A stretch of DNA of 49,454 nt from Oscillatoria sp. (GTDB lineage Bacteria; Cyanobacteriota; Cyanobacteriia; Cyanobacteriales; Laspinemataceae). A model generated the notes under the pieces. The model did not search any database. It was given only the letters and a program-made list of their open reading frames with translations, and was not told the DNA's origin. The position numbers and the translations under genes were made by a program. Below are positions 49,042-49,454 of the stretch, piece after piece. The stretch lies in NCBI GenBank assembly GCA_011390515.1, contig JAABSJ010000016.1, positions 1 through 49,454 on the forward strand, in the 5' to 3' direction. Numbering within the stretch: position 1 is the stretch's first letter; each line of letters opens with the position of its first letter.

Positions 49042-49454
49042 TTATCCGCCAATTCCTAAACGACCGGCCAAGGAGGTACTCAGAGGGAGTAAGGTGGCGA
49101 TCGTCAAAAATAAGGCTAACAAAGCCAAGGCTGCCCGGGCATCATCGGGTTCTTTAATTTCGTTCAAACTGGGGCGTTCTAAACCCCGTTGGAGGAAGAG
49201 AATCACGATCGCCCAATATAAGGCCAAGGGATTGAAGAAGGCGGCGATCGCTAGGACAATGGCCGTGGCGATCGTCGCCCGTCCGGCAATGGTCCGTCCA
49301 TACACCGACTGGACAATCCGGCCCCCATCCAGTTGCCCCGCAGGCAGGAGGTTAAGTGCGGTAATCACTAATCCCAGCCACCCAATCACCATCATCGGAT
49401 GGACGGCAACCAAGGGTTGATTCAAGGCCGAACCCAGCACAACTTTTGCTAAAG
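49042..49454 (-). CDS. Site-2 protease (M50 family), C-terminal part (partial)
   Basis: The last ~137 residues of a membrane metalloprotease. VITALNLLPAGQLDGGRIVQ holds the N-x2-P-x2-x-LDGG element, which gives the third zinc ligand (Asp) of S2P/RseP-type enzymes. TMs follow (TIATAIVLAIAAFFNPLALY; WAIVILFLQRG; ALLALFLTIATLLPL). The HExxH helix must lie beyond the window; the frame is open to base 49454. The layout resembles the cyanobacterial/plant EGY-like group. Confidence 0.85.
   Translation of the reverse strand, partial: LAKVVLGSALNQPLVAVHPMMVIGWLGLVITALNLLPAGQLDGGRIVQSVYGRTIAGRATIATAIVLAIAAFFNPLALYWAIVILFLQRGLERPSLNEIKEPDDARAALALLALFLTIATLLPLSTSLAGRLGIGG

Overview
The window looks like a chromosomal segment of a filamentous cyanobacterium, most likely of the Oscillatoria/Laspinema kind (inference). 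The evidence is the very high density of the HIP1 palindrome GCGATCGC, heptameric short tandem repeats, an acyl-lipid omega-3 desaturase, cyanobacterial domain architectures (SLH plus glycoside hydrolase, TM2-like/LepB fusion, phytochrome-family GAF kinases) and abundant small palindromic repeats. It carries no rRNA, tRNA, CRISPR array, prophage or complete insertion sequence that I can recognise.

Layout. 1-388 is the 3' end of cobalamin-dependent methionine synthase. 919-4880 is a tightly overlapping seven-gene Mrp cation/proton antiporter operon (C-D-E-F-G-A-B). Facing it are a SWIM zinc-finger protein and a large SNF2 helicase (4988-8985, minus). 9383-10810 holds a small Cys-rich protein and a coiled-coil protein. 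10825-16165 holds two short-chain dehydrogenases, the ribosome rescue factor ArfB, a DUF4351-type protein next to a free-standing copy of its C-terminal domain, a transaldolase-family enzyme and a radical-SAM activase-like protein. 16336-23754 holds a signal peptidase I fused to an N-terminal cyanobacterial module, a small outer-membrane barrel, an RDD/pentapeptide membrane protein and a membrane GTPase. 24269-25345 is DesB. 25906-36072 is framed by two paralogous B12-type radical SAM enzymes on the minus strand; between them lie an SLH/glycoside hydrolase, a small exported protein, an HtrA protease, a Tat-type lipoprotein with a quinoprotein-like fold and TspO. 36357-38380 holds a FmdB-like protein and a GT2 glycosyltransferase. 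38931-46698 holds two large hybrid histidine kinases preceded by a short membrane protein. The window ends with a thiol-methyltransferase-like protein, a PIN-domain membrane protein and the C-terminal part of a site-2 protease.

The most unusual content is in the intergenic DNA. A hairpin-forming 25-base unit occurs in arrays of 2 to 6 copies with 31-37 base periods. In five of six arrays it has the same orientation relative to the start of the nearest downstream gene, so it would be carried in the 5' leader if transcribed. At least four separate families of MITE-like elements with terminal inverted repeats are present, some placed exactly at stop codons. A short CCCTGAGCT..GTCGAAGGG cassette is nested inside three different palindromic elements. 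Among proteins, the best leads are a DUF4351 gene with an internal Shine-Dalgarno/ATG that would make the C-terminal domain alone, next to a gene encoding only that domain, and a hybrid kinase whose GAF domain carries a DXCF motif typical of cyanobacteriochromes.
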